This document shows, piece after piece, positions 6,507 through 7,658 of a stretch of DNA of 7,658 bases (its first letter is position 1; every line of letters starts with the position of its first letter). This stretch comes from Lachnospiraceae bacterium UBA5902 (lineage in GTDB: Bacteria; Bacillota; Clostridia; Lachnospirales; Lachnospiraceae). Under the pieces are notes generated by a model. The model did not search any database. It was not told where the DNA came from and saw only the letters and a list, made by a program, of their open reading frames with translations. The position numbers were made by a program, and so were the translations under genes. The DNA is taken from positions 1-7,658 of the forward strand of contig DJEI01000030.1 in the NCBI GenBank assembly GCA_002431865.1. The letters are read 5' to 3'.

Positions 6507-6540
6507 ATTGACATTTACACGAATGCGTGTTATTGTCAAT
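6507..6540. promoter_or_regulatory. 34-base imperfect palindrome over the toxin-antitoxin promoter, candidate operator
   Basis: Folding about the centre at 6523/6524, 14 of 17 opposed positions are complementary. The outer arms ATTGACA (6507-6513) and TGTCAAT (6534-6540) are perfect, and the inner arms ACACG (6517-6521) and CGTGT (6526-6530) are perfect. The palindrome covers the -35 and -10 hexamers exactly, so a bound protein would block RNA polymerase. The downstream antitoxin carries its own helix-turn-helix, making it the first candidate to bind here. Confidence 0.7.
6508..6536 (+). promoter_or_regulatory. promoter of the HEPN/MNT operon
   Basis: A consensus -35 TTGACA (6508-6513) lies 17 bases before TATTGT (6531-6536), a four-of-six -10 supported by an extended TGT just upstream (6528-6530). 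The start of transcription would be near 6543, leaving a leader of about 23 bases that contains AAGGAGGTG. This excludes the earlier in-frame GTG at 6527 as a start. Confidence 0.75.
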
Positions 6541-6565
6541 GTATAGAAAGAAGGAGGTGTGTAAA

Positions 6566-7108
6566 ATGGAAGGGTTTTATACAGTTTCTCAATATGCAGA
6601 GCTGACGGGAAAAGATCCGGGAAATATAAGAAGAATGCTGATCCGTGGGGAGTTGCAGGGGGAGAAAGCGGGAAATCAGTGGATGATTCCTAAGGATGTT
6701 GAATATCCGGCAGATAAGAGAGTTAAAAGTGGTGATTATAAAAATTGGAGAAAGCGTAAACATGTATGGAATGAGAATAAAGAACTTATGAAAAATATTT
6801 CTAGTATGTGTGGCGAATTGAGAGATGTTTATGGAAATTCGTTAAAAAAGATAGTTCTTTATGGATCTTATGCAAGAGGAGAACAAACACCGGAATCGGA
6901 TGTCGATATTGCTTTAATTGTAAACAATGTAAATGATGACTGCAAGCATGACAAAATGACGGATATTGTTGTTGATTATGAGTTAGAACAAGGGGTAACT
7001 TTATCAGTGATACAGATTGATTATGCGGAATATACGGAGTGGAATCACATTTTACCTTTCTATAAAAACATAGATAAGGAGGGGATTGTTCTGTGGAAGA
7101 GCGCATAA
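6566..7108 (+). CDS. MNT-type nucleotidyltransferase antitoxin with fused N-terminal helix-turn-helix
   Basis: This 180-residue protein has two domains. Residues 4-48 form an excisionase/MerR-like helix-turn-helix (YTVSQYAELTG, NIRRMLIRGEL, then GNQWMIP as the wing). A basic linker (about 50-70, rich in K, R and W) leads to a minimal nucleotidyltransferase at about 75-178. The signature G100-S101-(x10)-D112-V-D114 fits the GSX10DXD motif of MntA antitoxins. In the characterised family MntA adds AMP to a tyrosine of the HEPN toxin and so silences it. The usual third carboxylate in the next strand is not obvious (VTLSVIQ has none; D137, E139 or E141 may serve). The ATG at 6566 is set by AAGGAGGTG (6551-6559). 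It overlaps the toxin gene by 16 bases. The fused DNA-binding domain suggests that the antitoxin also regulates the operon. Confidence 0.88.
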   Translation: MEGFYTVSQYAELTGKDPGNIRRMLIRGELQGEKAGNQWMIPKDVEYPADKRVKSGDYKNWRKRKHVWNENKELMKNISSMCGELRDVYGNSLKKIVLYGSYARGEQTPESDVDIALIVNNVNDDCKHDKMTDIVVDYELEQGVTLSVIQIDYAEYTEWNHILPFYKNIDKEGIVLWKSA

Positions 7109-7494
7109 TAGATTTAGCAAAATACCGGTATGAAGCCAGTACAGAGGCTATTTTGGATGCGGAAATCATGTATGAAAATAGACGCTATAAGAATGCATTA
7201 AACAGGGCGTATTATTCCATTTTTCATGCAATTAGAGCTGTTAATGCATTGAATGATTATGATAGCAGTAAACATAGTGGAGTAATCGCGTATTTTAATC
7301 AGAATTTTGTAAAGATGAATATATTCCCCAAAGAGGCATCCAAGATTATCCGTTTGGCATCAGAAAATAGAGAAAAAGCAGATTATTTAGACTTCTTTGT
7401 AGCATCGAAGGAAGAAGCCGAAAATCAGATAGCGAGAGCGAAAGAATTTCGTGTGTTTATTGAATCATATTTGAAAGACAAAAATGTAATATAA
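7093..7494 (+). CDS. HEPN domain toxin of the HEPN/MNT system
   Basis: This 133-residue, all-helical HEPN domain protein (Pfam HEPN type, not the DUF86 HepT type) is the likely toxin partner of the upstream nucleotidyltransferase. The key helix is N37-R38-A-Y40-Y41-S-I-F-H45-A, which gives R-x6-H and fits the R-x4-6-H pattern of HEPN ribonucleases. K60-H61-S-G63 and the R-x-x-A-D-Y segment (about 95-100) are standard for the family. HEPN toxins cut RNA, in known cases tRNA or mRNA; the target here is unknown. The start is GTG at 7093, inside the antitoxin's end, with AAGGAGGGG (7076-7084) eight bases before it. The weaker start codon and overlap would keep toxin below antitoxin. Tyrosines Y40, Y41 and Y56 near the active site are possible modification targets, but this is a guess. 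Confidence 0.87.
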   Translation: MEERIIDLAKYRYEASTEAILDAEIMYENRRYKNALNRAYYSIFHAIRAVNALNDYDSSKHSGVIAYFNQNFVKMNIFPKEASKIIRLASENREKADYLDFFVASKEEAENQIARAKEFRVFIESYLKDKNVI

Positions 7495-7499
7495 ACCTG

Positions 7500-7528
7500 T
7501 TGACACACCCAGCAATATTTGATAATAT
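7500..7528 (+). promoter_or_regulatory. promoter in front of the manganese riboswitch
   Basis: A consensus -35 TTGACA (7500-7505) starts five bases after the toxin stop codon. With a 17-base spacer the -10 is TAATAT (7523-7528, four of six); GATAAT at 7521-7526 is the alternative at 15-base spacing. Transcription would start near 7535, just ahead of the aptamer, as expected for a riboswitch leader. Confidence 0.6.
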
Positions 7529-7534
7529 TTATCA
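7520..7534. promoter_or_regulatory. Fur-family box overlapping the -10 of the riboswitch promoter
   Basis: TGATAATATTTATCA matches the Bacillus Fur 7-1-7 box TGATAATnATTATCA at all defined positions but one (7528). It lies in a longer perfect palindrome, TTGATAA-TAT-TTATCAA (7519-7535). Overlap with the -10 fits a metal-dependent repressor. In AT-rich DNA a chance match or a simple RNA hairpin remains possible. Confidence 0.5.
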
Positions 7535-7546
7535 AGTAATTTAACA

Positions 7547-7646
7547 TTCCATGAGGGAGTAGTTAGCGCGAAAGTGTGGTTTGTCAACATTCTGATTATA
7601 AGCTGAGAGTATAATCTGGCAAATCTTAAATAATGAGACTCATGTA
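7547..7646 (+). ncRNA. yybP-ykoY manganese-sensing riboswitch aptamer
   Basis: I recognise the yybP-ykoY layout, a Mn2+-binding riboswitch. P1 is CATGAG (7550-7555) pairing with CTCATG (7639-7644). The conserved GGGAGTAG of loop 1 follows at 7555-7562. A short hairpin capped by a GAAA tetraloop (7566-7577) comes next, then the conserved GTCAACATTCTG at 7583-7594. The next hairpin pairs GATTATA (7594-7600) with TATAATC (7610-7616), and CTGGCAAATCTT plus GAGACT leads back into P1. The family controls Mn2+ export and related genes such as MntP, TerC-like, UPF0016 or P-type ATPases. The expression platform and target gene lie beyond the window, so ON/OFF mode and target cannot be seen. Confidence 0.87.
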
Positions 7647-7658
7647 TATCAATTACCT

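Noticed and set aside
6103..6539. Overlapping open frames on the - strand opposite the second acetyltransferase
   Set aside because: They mirror a well-supported + strand gene, overlap each other in different frames, and have compositions typical of antisense translation.
6527..6565. Upstream in-frame GTG start for the antitoxin at 6527
   Set aside because: It lies inside the -10 region of the promoter, so the transcript would not contain it. The ATG at 6566 has an ideal ribosome binding site.

Overview
The window looks like chromosomal DNA of a low-to-mid GC Firmicute, most likely a gut Lachnospiraceae. The evidence is the strong AGGAGG-type ribosome binding sites with 5-8 base spacing, TTGACA/TATAAT promoters, AT-rich codon use, and the families present (Rpn-type nuclease with an ExQ site, AAA_14/DUF4143 ATPase, DUF3267, small transglutaminase-like protein). 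This is inferred from style and protein families; no database was searched. Every supported gene is on the + strand, and gene density is high.

Layout. (1) Bases 2-964 hold the 3' part of an Rpn/PD-(D/E)XK nuclease-like gene whose start lies before the window. A small nitroreductase gene (997-1530) follows. A 277-base gap then holds a terminator hairpin (1608-1654) and a promoter (1724-1752) bracketed by two copies of a 37-base repeat that can form hairpins (1681-1717 and 1756-1792). (2) This promoter should drive an AAA_14/DUF4143 ATPase with a GTG start (1808-3097). (3) A 10-TM EamA exporter (3141-4046), visibly richer in GC than its flanks, is followed closely by a YafP-like GNAT acetyltransferase (4081-4587), a DUF3267 HExxH membrane protein coupled by a 4-base ATGA overlap (4584-5177), a transglutaminase-like protein (5252-5827) and a second GNAT acetyltransferase (5946-6476). 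No convincing terminator separates these, so they may be read together.

(4) The most interesting part is the right end. A promoter (6508-6536) is covered almost exactly by a 34-base imperfect palindrome. It drives a two-gene HEPN/MNT toxin-antitoxin operon: an MNT nucleotidyltransferase antitoxin (6566-7108) with an N-terminal DNA-binding helix-turn-helix fused to it, and an overlapping HEPN toxin (7093-7494). The fusion and the palindrome suggest that the antitoxin represses its own promoter.

(5) Five bases after the toxin stop codon, a new promoter (7500-7528) begins. Its -10 region lies inside a 15-base sequence that differs at one position from the Fur box consensus of Bacillus. It leads into what I recognise as a yybP-ykoY manganese riboswitch aptamer (about 7547-7646). 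The controlled gene lies beyond the window and is probably a manganese exporter or related metal-homeostasis gene, with transcription and RNA-level metal sensing stacked at one locus.

No tRNA, rRNA, CRISPR array, insertion sequence or replication origin was seen. There is no gene-free stretch over 300 bases.
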